This document shows positions 5,962-6,348 of a DNA stretch of 6,348 bases, one piece after another (positions within the stretch are counted from its first letter, which is position 1; each line of letters opens with the position of its first letter). Made by a program: the position numbers and the translations under genes. The stretch covers positions 10,127 to 16,474 of the forward strand of contig MEWM01000119.1 of NCBI GenBank assembly GCA_001775355.1. The letters are read 5' to 3'. The notes below the pieces were generated by a model. It was given only the letters and a program-made list of their open reading frames with translations. It was not told the DNA's origin and did not search any database. This stretch comes from a candidate division Zixibacteria bacterium RBG_16_43_9 (GTDB lineage Bacteria; Zixibacteria; MSB-5A5; RBG-16-43-9).

Positions 5962-6039
5962 AGACTATAGGCTTAAGGCTATAGTCCTGAGTCTTTAAGC
6001 CTTTAGACTCTGGACTCTGGACTTTAGCCTTTAGATTTT
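5962..6039 (-). repeat. Eleven-unit 7-bp tandem array filling the sbcD-sbcC spacer
   Basis: Reading the minus strand from the sbcD stop, 78 bases divide into six heptads, one extra T (5997), and five more heptads, ending GTT before the sbcC ATG. The consensus is AAAGNCT (units such as AAAGGCT, AGAGTCT, AAAGACT, ATAGTCT). Position 6 is C in all eleven units, position 4 is G in ten, position 3 is A in ten and position 7 is T in nine. The last units also form an imperfect 24-nt palindrome (5963-5986; outer arms GACTATAG/CTATAGTC, one mismatch inside). The sbcD and sbcC cistrons usually lie almost touching, so this looks like an expansion inside the operon. Confidence 0.8.
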
Positions 6040-6348
6040 CTATTCTTCCTCTCTTTTCTCTGATAGATATTTCAATCCCAATTCCTGCAACTTTTCTCTT
6101 TTCAAACCCTCTATGACATACCCTTTAATATATTGATTAAATTCTTCTGCCAATTTTCCAATACCAGTTTGTGTGACAGAACCTCCTTTTTCTTCTTTTT
6201 TCTTAAATCTTAAGTCAAAGTAAAAAGCCTCAGCCTTAAGCTCGGATAATCTCCTGAAGTTTAAAGAGTTGTATACGTGAGCCGGAATTTGAGTTACCTT
6301 CAGCCGAACTATTTTATCCTTGATATCGTTTCTCTGAATCAGGCTCTC
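6040..6348 (-). CDS. sbcD: SbcD/Mre11-type nuclease, C-terminal fragment (N-terminus off the window)
   Basis: The minus-strand frame is open from the right edge to the TAG at 6042-6040 and gives 102 residues with no start needed inside the window. It begins ESLIQRNDIKDKIVRL and continues with RRLSELKAEAFYFDLRFKKK. That fits the C-terminal capping region of SbcD/Mre11, where a 'D-I-K-x-x-I-V-R-L' strand and an 'L-x-x-A-F-Y' segment follow the phosphoesterase domain. The final part (about 65-100, GKLAEEFNQYIKGYVIEGLKR then EKLQELGLKYLSEKREE) reads as two helices, the part that in this family docks on the base of the SbcC/Rad50 coiled coil. The metal-binding catalytic domain lies outside the window, so the call rests on this C-terminal resemblance plus position directly upstream of sbcC on the same strand, the normal operon order. 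No internal ATG suggests a separate small gene. Confidence 0.75.
   Translation of the reverse strand, partial: ESLIQRNDIKDKIVRLKVTQIPAHVYNSLNFRRLSELKAEAFYFDLRFKKKEEKGGSVTQTGIGKLAEEFNQYIKGYVIEGLKREKLQELGLKYLSEKREEE

Noticed and set aside
5962..6039. Riboswitch or structured leader in front of sbcC
   Set aside because: The periodicity explains the inverted repeats found here, and there is no conserved aptamer-like core that I recognise.

Overview
The window comes from a bacterium, probably an uncultured, free-living lineage. The best clue is the extracellular subtilisin-like protease, which ends in a double EF-hand, dockerin-like tail of the GDVNxDG...YLxxYLFKGGPxP type, with a cysteine pair in the second half. 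From memory, this combination is common in candidate phyla near the FCB group (Zixibacteria, WOR-3/Stahlbacteria and relatives). The intergenic DNA is crowded with short palindromes of kinds seen in such genomes. This placement is inference; no marker gene is present.

Layout. (1) Bases 1-1574, plus strand: secreted S8 protease whose N-terminus and signal peptide lie off the left edge. (2) Bases 1575-1694: a convergent intergenic strip with a 28-nt palindrome, a strong bidirectional terminator and a short 7-bp-period repeat. (3) Bases 1695-3056, minus strand: an NtrC-type sigma-54 response regulator, apparently with its own promoter and no kinase in view. (4) Bases 3057-3543: 487 bp without a credible gene, containing three related hairpins, a head-to-head pair of another repeat, and a palindrome inside another 7-bp-period array. 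(5) Bases 3544-5958, minus strand: an SbcC/Rad50-type ATPase with zinc hook. (6) Bases 5962-6039: eleven 7-bp units that fill almost the whole spacer. (7) Bases 6040-6348, minus strand: the C-terminal 102 residues of the partner nuclease SbcD/Mre11, running off the right edge.

Working together. SbcD and SbcC form the MR-type complex that processes DNA ends and hairpins, and they are ordered as an sbcD-sbcC operon read right to left. The response regulator and the protease are separate transcription units that converge on the shared terminator.

I see no clear new enzymatic system. The main unexplained signal is structural. Each of the three minus-strand genes is followed, right at its stop codon, by degenerate tandem repeats with a 7-bp period. 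The unit sequence differs each time (AAAGNCT, GACGGAT and TAGACAG on the minus strand). In the sbcD-sbcC spacer this array has apparently replaced the usual tight gene junction and left sbcC with no visible Shine-Dalgarno.
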